Shown piece by piece: positions 16,686-25,208 of a DNA stretch of 64,000 bases. Position numbers and translations under genes: made by a program. Below the pieces are notes generated by a model that saw only the letters and a program-made list of their open reading frames with translations, was not told the origin of the DNA and ran no database searches. The DNA is from Nocardiopsis metallicus (GTDB taxonomy: Bacteria > Actinomycetota > Actinomycetes > Streptosporangiales > Streptosporangiaceae). How positions within the stretch are numbered: the first letter of the stretch is position 1; every line of letters starts with the position of its first letter. The stretch covers positions 7,378,001 through 7,442,000 of the forward strand of contig NZ_JACHDO010000001.1 of NCBI RefSeq assembly GCF_014201115.1. The letters run 5' to 3'.

Positions 16686-16736
16686 CACCTCTTTCCGGGA
16701 CCTCACGTCACGGCTGGCCCCAAGCGCGCGGGCGGA

Positions 16737-18263
16737 CTAGCGGAGCCAGGCGTCGCCCTTGCGGGGCAGGTCCACCTGGACCGCGGACAGGCTCAGCACG
16801 CCGTTGACCGCAAGGGTGCTCTCGGCGAAGAACTCCACGCCGTGCGCGCCCGCGGCCGACAGCTCGGCCACCGAGTCCCAGTTGATGTTCTCCAGCGTGT
16901 CCTCGGGTGTGTGGTAGTAGGGGTCGAACATCTCGCCCGCGGTACCGCCGTACCACTCGACCTGTTCCTCGGACTTGATGCCGTCGGCGCCGCTGAACAG
17001 ACCGCCGGAGGGCACACCGGCCTGCATGAAGGCGAAGTAGTCGCTGCGGCCGCTGAGCACGCCGGGTTCGCTGACCTGGCCCTGATCCTCGAAGTAGTCC
17101 TCGAAGACCTTGGCGATCGCGCCGGAGCCGGAGGGGGCGCCGCCGGAGCCCGGCAGTTCCATCCGGCCGTCGAGCACGAAGCGGCCGTAGTTGTGCGAGC
17201 CGATCATGTCGAAGTTGAGGTAGAGCGCGATGTCGTCGAGCTCTCCCTCGGTCAGATCGGCCACGTACTCGTTGGAGCCGACCAGCCCGGACTCCTCGGT
17301 GCCCCAGAAGGCGAAGCGCACCTTGTTGTTCGGGTCCTCCTGCTTGGCCATCTGGATGGCGGTCTCCAGCAGGAAGGCCGAGCCGCTGCCGTTGTCGTTG
17401 ATGCCCGGGCCCTCCTCGACGCTGTCGAGGTGGCCGCCCACGACCACCACGTTGTCGGCACGGCCGCCGGGGGTCTCGGCGAGGATGCTGTAGGAGCTCT
17501 CCACGTTGACCTCGGAGTCCACCTCGACCTTGAGGCGCAGGTGGCGGGTGAGCGAGGCGAGCTCCTCGCCGAGGACCCCGGAGACACCGATCGCCGGGAT
17601 GTCGGACAGCTCGCTCACGGTGCCGAGGAAGACCTCGTCCTCGTTGTTGAAGACCAGGGCGGCGGAGGCTCCGGCGTCGGCGGCGTTCTGGACCTTCTCC
17701 CCGAAGGGACAGCTACCGCGCTTGATCAGGGCGATGTTGCCCTCGGGGAAGTCGGCGAACTGTTCGGCGGTGCAGCCGCTGTCCCCGGCGTCGGGGTTGA
17801 CCGCGGTCACCTTGCTGCCGCGGACGCTGCCCGCCCCGGAGTAGGACATGGTCTCGAAGTGTTCCCCGAGTTCGTAGTCGATCTTCTCCGGGGTGGTCTG
17901 GGAGAGCACCGCGGGGGAGTTCTCCCGCCAGGCCTCGTAGTCGTACTCGTGGCGGTAGGGCGCGTACCCGGCCCGCTTGAGCTGGTCCTCGACGTACAGC
18001 GCGGCCACGTCGTAGCCGGGGGTGTTGGTGGCCCTGTTGCCGCCGTTGTACTCGGCGATGGTGTTGAGGTTGGCCAGGTGCGCCTCGATGGCCTCGGCGG
18101 TCACCAGGTCGGGCAGTGGGACCTCGTCGGCGTGGGCCGGGGAGGCCGCCAGGGCGCCCGCGGTCATCAGCAGGGCCGCGAGCCCGGCGGTGACGGCGGT
18201 GCGCCGCCTGGTGGGGGACGAACCAGCTCTCTCGGGCGGGTTCCCAGGGTTGCTCGGATGCAC
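16737..18263 (-). CDS. Secreted M28-family aminopeptidase with PA domain
   Basis: This 508-residue exported zinc peptidase resembles Streptomyces aminopeptidase S. A twin-arginine-like RRRTAVTAG followed by a hydrophobic stretch and ASPAHA-D gives a signal peptide of about 40 residues. A PA domain follows (VRGSKVTAVNPDAG to VFNNED), then the M28 catalytic domain with metal ligands in GGHLDSVEEGPGINDNGSG, GTEESG, LNFDMIGS and YYHTPEDT. The GTG at 18263 is chosen because AGGAAG precedes it by 3 nt; the open frame continues upstream without homology. It likely releases N-terminal amino acids outside the cell. Confidence 0.9.
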   Translation of the reverse strand: MHPSNPGNPPERAGSSPTRRRTAVTAGLAALLMTAGALAASPAHADEVPLPDLVTAEAIEAHLANLNTIAEYNGGNRATNTPGYDVAALYVEDQLKRAGYAPYRHEYDYEAWRENSPAVLSQTTPEKIDYELGEHFETMSYSGAGSVRGSKVTAVNPDAGDSGCTAEQFADFPEGNIALIKRGSCPFGEKVQNAADAGASAALVFNNEDEVFLGTVSELSDIPAIGVSGVLGEELASLTRHLRLKVEVDSEVNVESSYSILAETPGGRADNVVVVGGHLDSVEEGPGINDNGSGSAFLLETAIQMAKQEDPNNKVRFAFWGTEESGLVGSNEYVADLTEGELDDIALYLNFDMIGSHNYGRFVLDGRMELPGSGGAPSGSGAIAKVFEDYFEDQGQVSEPGVLSGRSDYFAFMQAGVPSGGLFSGADGIKSEEQVEWYGGTAGEMFDPYYHTPEDTLENINWDSVAELSAAGAHGVEFFAESTLAVNGVLSLSAVQVDLPRKGDAWLR

Positions 18264-18511
18264 GATCTTCCTCCGGTTCACGGGGGTCCATCGCTCCGTG
18301 GTGTTGGGGGATGGACACCTGGGGTGGGCGAGATACCGGAGAAGCCTCGCAGGAGGCCGGGGCCGCGGCAAGGGATGGCACGGGACATTGCCACAATCAG
18401 CCATGGACCTTACGTAAAGGTGTGCAATGTGATTGGATGAACGGCCCGAAGTGTCAAGAACGTCTTAGGTGCCCGGGTTGTGACGCCGTGGTGTTTTCCG
18501 GGGGGTACGCC

Positions 18512-19189
18512 CTAGTCGTCCTCGTCCTGCTGCTGGTGCTTGCGCGCCCGGTACTCGACCACGACCCCGCCCATCATCGCCAGACCGCGGATGTGCACGA
18601 TCGGCGCGTCCGGGTCCACCACGCTCGGGGTGTTCCCGTCGATGCCGAAACCGCCCATGACCGGCAGCCCGTGCACGCGCACCTGAATGTCGTCGGGCGC
18701 GATGATCCCCACGCCGCCCATGACCGCACCGACCCAGATGGTGGTCTCGCGCGCGGTGAACCGGGCCTCACGCAGGTCGATCTCGGCACCGCCCATCACC
18801 GCGAGGGAGACGAACCGCTTGGGCACGATCCAGTTCCCGGAGCGGTCGGCAGCGCCCATGACGACGATGGCGCTGTGGCTGGTGGGGCGCTCGTTGACGA
18901 TCCGGCTCGCGCCGTACACCGGGCGGGGCGAGCGGAAGTCCGAGGGTGCGGGGGCACGGGTGTGCGTCGAGCCGGTGTCCGGCAGGTCCTCGGTGATCGG
19001 GACGAGCTCACCGACGGTCTTGGCGCGGTACACCGCGTCCAACCGGTCGCTGTGCTCGTCGGGGTCCAGACGGCCCTCGGCCAGGGCCTCCCGGAGCAGG
19101 TGCGCGACCGTGTCGCGGTCGGCGTCGGAGGCGCGCATCCGACCGTTCCCGCCTTCTTGGGGGGTGAGCTCGCTCATCGGTTCCACCAT
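18512..19189 (-). CDS. DUF1707 protein with LiaF-like C-terminal domain
   Basis: The 225-residue protein has an N-terminal DUF1707 region (MRASDADRDTVAHLLREALAEGRLDPDEHSDRLDAVYRAKT) and a C-terminal beta-rich domain with repeated MGGxxI/V elements (VMGGAEIDLREARF, VMGGVGIIAPDDI, VMGGFGIDG). The latter resembles the cell-wall-active antibiotic response domain of LiaF. The ATG at 19189 follows GGGGAAG; a second ATG at 19177 is possible. It is the last gene of an ABC exporter and two-component unit, which supports a role in sensing envelope stress. Confidence 0.8.
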   Translation of the reverse strand: MVEPMSELTPQEGGNGRMRASDADRDTVAHLLREALAEGRLDPDEHSDRLDAVYRAKTVGELVPITEDLPDTGSTHTRAPAPSDFRSPRPVYGASRIVNERPTSHSAIVVMGAADRSGNWIVPKRFVSLAVMGGAEIDLREARFTARETTIWVGAVMGGVGIIAPDDIQVRVHGLPVMGGFGIDGNTPSVVDPDAPIVHIRGLAMMGGVVVEYRARKHQQQDEDD

Positions 19190-19248
19190 ATTCTGATTCT
19201 TCCCCGAGGGGCAGGGGCCGGACATCGGGGAAGTCCCCCAACCGACCC

Positions 19249-19884
19249 CTACTTCTCCGGAAGGAGTCCCCGGCGGATCGCCTGGGAGACCGCGGAGGTC
19301 CGGTCACCCACACCCAGTTTCTCGTACACCCGCATCAGGTGCGTCTTGACCGTCGTCGCGCTGATGTGCAGGGTTCGGCCGATCGCCGCGTTCGTGAGCC
19401 CGTCCGCGGCCAGCCGCAGCACCTCCGCCTCGCGCGGGGAGAGCGCGGGTCCCTCTGGTTCGGTGCGCTGCCGCACTCCGGTGAGCAGCTTGCCCGCCAA
19501 CCGGCCGCTGAGCACCGTCTCGCCGCGCGCCGCCGAACGCACCGCGTCCGCCAGCTCGGCCCGCGGGGTGTCCTTGAGCAGGTAGCCGGTGGCACCCGCC
19601 TCGACCGCGCGCAGGATGTCGGTGTCGGTGTCGTAGGTGGTCAGGACCAGCACGTGGACACCCGGGTGCTCGGCGCGGATGCGCTCGGTGGCCTGGGCGC
19701 CGTCGCCGCCCGGCATGCGCAGGTCCATCAGGACCACGTCGGGGGCCAGGGTCGCCACCCGGACCACCGCCTCGGGGCCCGAACCGGCGTCGCCGACGAT
19801 GTCCAGGTCGGGTTCGGCGCTGAGCATGCCTCGGATGCCCTCGCGGACCACGGGGTGGTCGTCCACCAGCAGGACACGGATCAT
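19249..19884 (-). CDS. NarL/LuxR-family response regulator
   Basis: The 211-residue regulator has a receiver domain with acidic DD at residues 8-9, phospho-acceptor D54 in VLMDLRMPG and K104-type lysine in GYLLKDTP. A C-terminal LuxR helix-turn-helix follows (LSPREAEVLRLAADGLTNAAIGRTLHISATTVKTHLMRVYEKL). The ATG at 19884 is chosen because GAAGGAGAAGGACC precedes it, although another ATG at 19914 overlaps the kinase stop. It is the partner of the adjoining histidine kinase and probably controls the neighbouring ABC exporter genes. Confidence 0.92.
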   Translation of the reverse strand: MIRVLLVDDHPVVREGIRGMLSAEPDLDIVGDAGSGPEAVVRVATLAPDVVLMDLRMPGGDGAQATERIRAEHPGVHVLVLTTYDTDTDILRAVEAGATGYLLKDTPRAELADAVRSAARGETVLSGRLAGKLLTGVRQRTEPEGPALSPREAEVLRLAADGLTNAAIGRTLHISATTVKTHLMRVYEKLGVGDRTSAVSQAIRRGLLPEK

Positions 19885-19910
19885 GGCGGGGTCCTTCTCC
19901 TTCGGGCGGA

Positions 19911-21218
19911 TCATTCGTCCGCGTCGTCGTGGGGGATGGTGAGGCGGATGGTGCTGCCCAGGCCGGGGCTGCTCTCCAGGTCCAGCAGCCCGCCGACCGA
20001 CTCCGCGCGGTGGCGCATGTTGGCCAGACCGTTGCCGTCGGAGGGAACGGACGAGTCGAAGCCCCGACCGTCGTCGGCGACGGTGAGCGCGACCCCGACG
20101 TCGGTGTAGGCCAGGGTGACCCGGGCGCGGCTCGCGTCGGCGTGCTTGCGGATGTTGGCCAGGGCCTCCTGGGCGGTGCGCAGCAGGCACACCCGCAGGT
20201 CGTTGGGGAGTTCCTCGGGGGTGCCGGTGACGGTCGCGGTCACCTCGATGCCGAGCTCCTGGCCGAGCCGCTCACTGATCCGGGTCAGCGCTCCGTCCAG
20301 GTCGCCGCTCACCACCGGGACCGCCTGCCGGGCGGCGACCATCGCGCGCGCCTCGGCCAGGTTCTCGGCGGCGGTCTCGCGCATCAGCGCCAGGTGACGG
20401 CGGGCGGTCGCCGGGTCGCTGTCCAGTTCGGACTCCACCGCCTGGGTGAGCGTGATGATGCTGGTGAACCCCTGGGCGAGGGTGTCGTGCATCTCGCGGG
20501 CCAGCCGTTCGCGTTCGGCCAGCGCCCCGGCCTGTTCGGAAAGGCGCGCGGCCTCCTCCTGGCTGCGGCGCAGCTTCTCGATGAGCTCGTACCGTTCGAC
20601 GCTCTGCACGACGATCTTCTCGAACCAGGTGCCGAACCACAGGGCGCAGCCGAGGATCACCCCGTTGAACAGGAAGTTGAGTCCGACATCCGACCACTCC
20701 CGGTTCCCGAGGAAGCCCTGGATCAGGCCGGGCAGGAGCAGGATCGTACCCATGGCGGACACCGCGAGCGGACTGCCCAACGACATGAAGGCGAGCGGGC
20801 CGAACGCCACCAGGACGAAGGTCAGCGTGGGGTTCATAACCACCGCGGGCAGGACCGGCGCGAGCAGCAGCAACGCCAGCACCAGCGGGCTGGCCCAGCC
20901 CGGACGCTTTCCGTCGGTCTTGACGTAGCTCCTGGCCACCCCGTAGTAGACGGCGATGACCGAGGCTATCAGCGCCGCTGTCGTCAACCGCCACTCCGGC
21001 GGCCCGGTGAGCAGCGCGACCACGATCAGACCGCACATCGCGAAGGTGAAGTACACGTCCCACCAGATGCCCACGTCGAAGGCGTGCCGGGCCGAGGCCG
21101 CGGACGCGGAGAGGTCCGTGGGGGGCCCGGCAGGCTCGGGGGCCGAGCGGTCCTCACCGCCGGGGGCGGGCTCCGGAGCCGTGCCCGTGTCCGGAGCCCG
21201 GTTCGTCATCGCGGTCAT
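19911..21218 (-). CDS. Membrane histidine kinase of the DesK/NarX type (HisKA_3)
   Basis: The 435-residue kinase begins with about 45 polar, Pro-rich residues. Five to six membrane helices follow (residues 48-200), then a coiled-coil linker, the HisKA_3 phosphorylation motif ERLAREMHDTLAQG and an HATPase domain ending in DDGRGF and GNGLANMRHR. There is no large extracellular domain, so it is an intramembrane-sensing type. Its start overlaps the permease stop by 4 nt. It pairs with the response regulator just downstream. Confidence 0.92.
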   Translation of the reverse strand: MTAMTNRAPDTGTAPEPAPGGEDRSAPEPAGPPTDLSASAASARHAFDVGIWWDVYFTFAMCGLIVVALLTGPPEWRLTTAALIASVIAVYYGVARSYVKTDGKRPGWASPLVLALLLLAPVLPAVVMNPTLTFVLVAFGPLAFMSLGSPLAVSAMGTILLLPGLIQGFLGNREWSDVGLNFLFNGVILGCALWFGTWFEKIVVQSVERYELIEKLRRSQEEAARLSEQAGALAERERLAREMHDTLAQGFTSIITLTQAVESELDSDPATARRHLALMRETAAENLAEARAMVAARQAVPVVSGDLDGALTRISERLGQELGIEVTATVTGTPEELPNDLRVCLLRTAQEALANIRKHADASRARVTLAYTDVGVALTVADDGRGFDSSVPSDGNGLANMRHRAESVGGLLDLESSPGLGSTIRLTIPHDDADE

Positions 21219-22111
21219 CCGTCCTTACGCGTCTTCCAGCGGAACGTCAGCAGGGTCAGTACCAAGCCCACCACACACCAGGCCCCCAGGGCGAGGGCGA
21301 CCATGGGCAGATCCCAGGCTCCGGACTGCTCCAGCGCGGCCATCTCGTCGGGGAAGAACCCGGCGCGCATGCCCTGGGCCATCCAGAGCAGCGGGAACAG
21401 GGAGGCCGCGTTGAGCACCCAGTCCGGCAGCACCATCACCGGTACGAAGATGCCGGAGGTGAACTGAAGGATGAGGAAGGGCACGACCACCACGGCGGAG
21501 GCGGCCTGGGCGGTGCGGGCCAGCGAGCTGATCGCGATGCCCAGCAGGGAACAGCCGATCGTACCGAGCAGCAGCACCCAGGCGATGGTGGCCCACGCCT
21601 GCGCGGTCGAGGGCAGGTTGGCGTCGAAGAACAGACCGGCCACCGCCAGGAGCAGGGCCAGCTGGCCGAACGCGAGGAACAGCACCAGGACCGTCTTGCC
21701 GACGAAGTAGGCGCTGGGCGGCATCGGGGTGCCGCGCAGACGCCGTAGCGTGCCGTACTCGCGTTCGGCGGCGATGGCCGTGCCCAGGGTCTGGAAGCTC
21801 ACCGACATCAGGCCCATGGCGATGATGCCGGGCAGGTAGTAGTCGACCGTGGGGATGCCCATGTCGTAGAGGCCGTCGAAGATCGACGCGAACATCACCA
21901 GGATCAGGGCGGGCAGTGAGAAGGTGAAGATCACGCTCTCCCACTCGCGGGCGAAGGTGCGGATCTCCATCCAGCCGCGGGACAGGCCCACCCGGAGCGG
22001 GCCGGGCAGGCGGCCCCGCGAACCGGTCGGAACGGCGGCGCGGCGGGCGCGGGGTCCGGTCGGGTCCGGTGCCGTGGCGGGGGCGGTGGGGTCGGTGGCG
22101 GGGGTGCTCAT
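21215..22111 (-). CDS. ABC-2 type transporter permease
   Basis: The 298-residue protein has a polar N-terminus of about 40 residues and six membrane helices in the ABC-2 exporter layout. Conserved marks are the ERE-type motif (IAAEREYGTLRRLRGTPM) after helix two and FGQLALLLAVAGLFF. These permeases export drugs, lipids or peptides. The ATG at 22111 overlaps the stop of the ATP-binding gene upstream, giving one translational unit. The DrrB-like architecture suggests antibiotic or lipid export, but the substrate is unknown. Confidence 0.9.
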   Translation of the reverse strand: MSTPATDPTAPATAPDPTGPRARRAAVPTGSRGRLPGPLRVGLSRGWMEIRTFAREWESVIFTFSLPALILVMFASIFDGLYDMGIPTVDYYLPGIIAMGLMSVSFQTLGTAIAAEREYGTLRRLRGTPMPPSAYFVGKTVLVLFLAFGQLALLLAVAGLFFDANLPSTAQAWATIAWVLLLGTIGCSLLGIAISSLARTAQAASAVVVVPFLILQFTSGIFVPVMVLPDWVLNAASLFPLLWMAQGMRAGFFPDEMAALEQSGAWDLPMVALALGAWCVVGLVLTLLTFRWKTRKDG

Positions 22112-22980
22112 ACCGCGGCCTCCTCGGCCTCGTCGTCCTGGATCATCCCGAGGTAGGTCTCCTCGAGGGTGGGGCGGTGCACACTCAGTTCCGGAACCTC
22201 CCCGACGAAGCGCGTGGCCAGCTCGGAGACGGCTCGGGTGGGTTCGTCGGTGCGGATCTCACGGCGCTGACCGTCCTCCAGCCAGCCCACCGTGGCCTGC
22301 GCGGAGGCGCGCCCGTCGAGCGCGGCGGGTGTGTCCACGGCCCGGATCCGGCCGCGCGCGATCACGCACACCCGGTCGGCCAGCTCCTCGGCCTCCTCCA
22401 GGTAGTGCGTGGTGAGCACGACGGTGGTGCCGCCGTCGGCCAGGTCCCGGATCAGGCCCCAGAACTCGCGTCGGGCCTTGGGGTCGAAACCGGTGGTCGG
22501 CTCGTCCAGGAAGAGGAGTTCGGGTCGGCCGACCATGCCCAGGGCCACGTCCAGGCGGCGGCGCTGCCCACCGGAGAGGGACTCGGCCAGTTCCTTGGCC
22601 TTGGGGCCGAGCCCGACCCGCTCGACGACCTCGTCGGGGTCGTGGGCGAGCGGGTAGTAACCCGCGAAGTGCCGGACGACGTCGCGCACCGGCAACTTGG
22701 GGACCTGGGTCTCCTTCTGCCAGACGATGCCGACCCGCGAGCGCCAGGCCCGCCCGGCCTTCCCGGGGTCCTCGCCCAGCACCCGGGCGCTACCGCCGTC
22801 CCGGTGGCGGAAGCCCTCCAGGATCTCGACGGCGGTGCTCTTCCCGGCGCCGTTGGGGCCGAGGAAGGAGAAGATCTCGCCCCGTCGGATACTCAGGTCG
22901 ATCCCGGCGACGGCTTCGGTGTCGCCGTACTTCTTCCTGAGTCCGTTGACCTCGATCACGGTGTCGCTTGCTTGGTTCAT
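22108..22980 (-). CDS. ABC transporter ATP-binding protein
   Basis: The 290-residue nucleotide-binding subunit has the Walker A GPNGAGKST, signature LSGGQRRRLDVALGM, Walker B LLFLDEPTTGFD and H-loop TTHYLEEAEELADRV. It resembles DrrA-type exporters. The ATG at 22980 is used because upstream residues in the same frame have no ABC similarity and GGAAG lies just upstream. A 16-bp hairpin at 23029-23064 separates it from nucS, so the ABC-kinase-regulator operon probably has its own promoter close to this start. Confidence 0.93.
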   Translation of the reverse strand: MNQASDTVIEVNGLRKKYGDTEAVAGIDLSIRRGEIFSFLGPNGAGKSTAVEILEGFRHRDGGSARVLGEDPGKAGRAWRSRVGIVWQKETQVPKLPVRDVVRHFAGYYPLAHDPDEVVERVGLGPKAKELAESLSGGQRRRLDVALGMVGRPELLFLDEPTTGFDPKARREFWGLIRDLADGGTTVVLTTHYLEEAEELADRVCVIARGRIRAVDTPAALDGRASAQATVGWLEDGQRREIRTDEPTRAVSELATRFVGEVPELSVHRPTLEETYLGMIQDDEAEEAAV

Positions 22981-23028
22981 GCGCCGAGCTTCCCGCGGGG
23001 CCGGGAACGGGGGTATCCGCCGCGAAGA

Positions 23029-23064
23029 CGAGCCCGTGTCCTCCACTCGGAGGACACGGGCTCG
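23029..23064 (-). terminator. Terminator of nucS
   Basis: A perfect 16-bp stem (23029-23044 with 23049-23064) with a 4-nt loop lies about 62 nt past the nucS stop and 49 nt upstream of the ABC ATPase start. Confidence 0.75.
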
Positions 23065-23125
23065 GGGTTCGGCCCGGAACAGGCTCAGGGTTGAGGGCAA
23101 ACCTGGGGTGAGGGCGGGCCCGGGT

Positions 23126-23803
23126 TCAGAACAGGCGCAGCGTGTCCGGCTCGATGCCGCGCAGTTCCTCGTAGTCCAGGACCACGCAGGTGATCCCGCG
23201 GTCCTCGGCCAGGACCTTGGCCTGGGGTTTGATCTCCTGTGCCGCGAACACACCGGTCACCGGGGCCAGGGAGGGATCCCGGTTGAGGAGTTCGAGGTAG
23301 CGGGTGAGCTGCTCGACGCCGTCGATGTCCCCGCGCCGTTTGAGCTCCACCGCGACGGTCCGGTTCTCGCCGTCGCGGCACAGGATGTCCACGGGACCGA
23401 TGGCGGTGGGGTACTCGCGGCGGATGAGGGTGTATCCCTCGCCGAGGGTGGTGATGTGTTCGGCGAGCAGCTCCTGGAGGTGGGCCTCGACGCCGTCCTT
23501 CTGGAGGCCGGGGTCCTTGCCGAGCTCGTGTGAGGAGTCGTGGAGGATCTCCTCCATGGTCAGCACGAGCTTCTCGCCGGACTTGCTGTGCGTGACCGTC
23601 CACACGTCGGGGCCGTCCTCGACGGTCTCCTCGCGCAGCTTGCACGGCGGGTTCATCCAGTTCAGCGGCTTGAACGCCCGGTCGTCGGCGTGAATGGACA
23701 CGCTCCCGTCGGCCTTGATCAGGATCAGGCGGGGAGCCATGGGCAGGTGGGCGGTGAGCCGGCCGGCATAGTCGACGCTGCACCGCGCGATGACAAGACG
23801 CAC
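23126..23803 (-). CDS. nucS: Mismatch-specific endonuclease NucS/EndoMS
   Basis: NucS replaces MutS/MutL in most actinobacteria and cuts both strands at G-T, G-G and T-T mismatches. The 225-residue protein has the N-terminal dimerisation half (MRLVIARCSVDYAGRLTAHLP) and a RecB-like nuclease half with D and ExK catalytic residues in GPVDILCRDGENRTVAVELKRRGD. It ends in LRLF, the short C-terminal peptide that binds the beta clamp in this family. The GTG at 23803 gives the canonical N-terminus. TAACGT about 9 nt upstream may be its -10 element. The neighbourhood matches Rv1321. Confidence 0.95.
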   Translation of the reverse strand: MRLVIARCSVDYAGRLTAHLPMAPRLILIKADGSVSIHADDRAFKPLNWMNPPCKLREETVEDGPDVWTVTHSKSGEKLVLTMEEILHDSSHELGKDPGLQKDGVEAHLQELLAEHITTLGEGYTLIRREYPTAIGPVDILCRDGENRTVAVELKRRGDIDGVEQLTRYLELLNRDPSLAPVTGVFAAQEIKPQAKVLAEDRGITCVVLDYEELRGIEPDTLRLF

Positions 23804-23913
23804 GGGACGTCACGTTACCGCCTCCGCCGGGCCCGCGAGGCCGGTTCGGGGGCCGGAGCCCGAACCGGGAGGGGCGGGGGCGGCGGGCAGGGCCGGGCCG
23901 GGCCGGTTCTCCC

Positions 23914-23919
23914 TACGCT
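23914..23919 (+). promoter_or_regulatory. -10 element of the MFS gene (leaderless)
   Basis: TACGCT ends so that the seventh base downstream is the A of ATG 23926. No ribosome-binding site is present, so leaderless transcription is likely. Confidence 0.45.
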
Positions 23920-23925
23920 GTCGGG

Positions 23926-25152
23926 ATGCTCGTTCGCAACCGTTGGATGATCCTGTCGGTCAGCATGGTGGCGCAGGTGGCCAGTGTCTCGGCGATGTTC
24001 GGGGTACCGGTCGTCCTGCCGCAGCTGCGCGAGGCCTTCGGGGTCACCACGGCGCAGGCGGGGATGCTCGCCGGGCTGCCCTCGTTCGGGCTGTTGCTGA
24101 CCCTGCTGCTGTGGGGCGTGGTGATCGACCGGGCGGGGGAGCGGGCCACCATGGCGCTGAGCCTGCTACTCACGGCGGGTGCGCTCGGCCTGCTCTGGAC
24201 GGCCTCGCAACTGTGGAGCGTGGCCGCGGTGCTGTTCCTCGTGGGCGCGGTGGGCGGCCCGGTCAACGCGGCCAGCGGACGCCTGGTGCTGACCTGGTTC
24301 GAGCGGACTGAACGCGGGCTGGCCATGGGGATCCGCCAGTCGGCGCTGCCGTTGGGGGTGGGGCTCTCCGCGCTGGTGCTGCCCCGGGCGGCGGACGCGT
24401 GGGGTTTCGTCGGGGCGATGCTGCTCCCCGGGGCGCTCGCACTGGTAGCCGTCCCCCTGGTCCTGGCCATGGCGAGCGCTCCGCCCCGGGGCGGAGCCGA
24501 GGGCCGTACGGAACGGTCCGGGAAGGCCGTTCCGGTATCAGGGCCCGCTCCCGCGCGGTCCGGGTCCCCGTACCGCCGGTGGACCATCTGGCGGGTGCAC
24601 GGCCTGAGCATGCTCCTCGGCGTTCCCCAGGTCACCCTGATGGTCTACACGGTCATCTACCTGGTCCAGGAGCAGGGCTGGAGCCCGCCCGCCGCCGGGG
24701 CGGTGGTCGCGGCCGCGCAGGTCCCCGGGGCGGCCGGGCGGTTGCTGCTCGGGGCGTGGTCGGACCGGACCGGGAACCGCATGCGGCCGGTGCGGTGGCT
24801 GGCGGTGGTGTCCGGTCTCGCCCTGGTCCTGCTCACCCTGCTGCCGAACGCCTGGGGGTGGTCGGCCGTTCCGCTGGTCCTGCTCTGCCTGGTTCTGACG
24901 ATGTGGCACAACGGCCTGACCTTCCTCTCCGTCGCGGAGATCGCCGGGACGGCCTGGGCCGGGCGCGCCCTGGCAGTGCAGAACTGGCTCCAGGCGGTCA
25001 GTACGACGCTGACCCCCGTGCTGATGGCCGCCGTGATCACCCTCTCCGGGCTGCCCGCGGTGTTCGCGGTGGGCGCGGTGTTCTCGGCGCTGGCCGTCGT
25101 CGTGGTGCCGGTCCGGGCCGAGGGGCGGGAAAGCGGTGCTACCGGCCAGTAG
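23926..25152 (+). CDS. Major facilitator superfamily transporter
   Basis: The 408-residue protein has twelve membrane helices in two halves separated by a polar loop of about 45 residues (around positions 185-225). The MFS motif between helices two and three is GVVIDRAGERATM, with its counterpart LGAWSDRTGNRMRPVRW in the second half. The family exports drugs or takes up small metabolites. The substrate cannot be told from sequence. The ATG at 23926 coincides with the predicted transcription start. It lies back to back with nucS and is followed by the hydroxyacyl-CoA dehydrogenase gene, which has its own promoter. Confidence 0.88.
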   Translation: MLVRNRWMILSVSMVAQVASVSAMFGVPVVLPQLREAFGVTTAQAGMLAGLPSFGLLLTLLLWGVVIDRAGERATMALSLLLTAGALGLLWTASQLWSVAAVLFLVGAVGGPVNAASGRLVLTWFERTERGLAMGIRQSALPLGVGLSALVLPRAADAWGFVGAMLLPGALALVAVPLVLAMASAPPRGGAEGRTERSGKAVPVSGPAPARSGSPYRRWTIWRVHGLSMLLGVPQVTLMVYTVIYLVQEQGWSPPAAGAVVAAAQVPGAAGRLLLGAWSDRTGNRMRPVRWLAVVSGLALVLLTLLPNAWGWSAVPLVLLCLVLTMWHNGLTFLSVAEIAGTAWAGRALAVQNWLQAVSTTLTPVLMAAVITLSGLPAVFAVGAVFSALAVVVVPVRAEGRESGATGQ

Positions 25153-25195
25153 TAAAGAACTGGTCCCGGTGCGCGAGCCGGGTGCGAGGGGCGTC

Positions 25196-25201
25196 TAAGG
25201 T
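25196..25201 (+). promoter_or_regulatory. -10 element of the hydroxyacyl-CoA dehydrogenase gene
   Basis: TAAGGT ends 7 nt before the ATG at 25209, so transcription would begin one base before or on the start codon. There is no ribosome-binding site. Confidence 0.4.
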
Positions 25202-25208
25202 GGGGCCC

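Larger units (their letters stand above)
16404..16736. other. 333-nt intergenic region with inverted repeats
   Basis: No convincing gene is present. GTATCAG (16495-16501) and its inverse CTGATAC (16524-16530) face each other 22 nt apart, each flanked by GG on the outer-facing motif, like a two-site operator. A 13-bp terminator-type hairpin lies at 16647-16685. A small plus-strand RNA ending at that hairpin is possible but unproven. An ATG-initiated frame at 16580 runs into the peptidase gene and has no family resemblance. Confidence 0.4.

Noticed and set aside
16580..16807. Small plus-strand gene before the M28 peptidase
   Set aside because: It overlaps the end of the peptidase gene, lacks a ribosome-binding site and has an Arg/Gly-rich composition typical of antisense frames.
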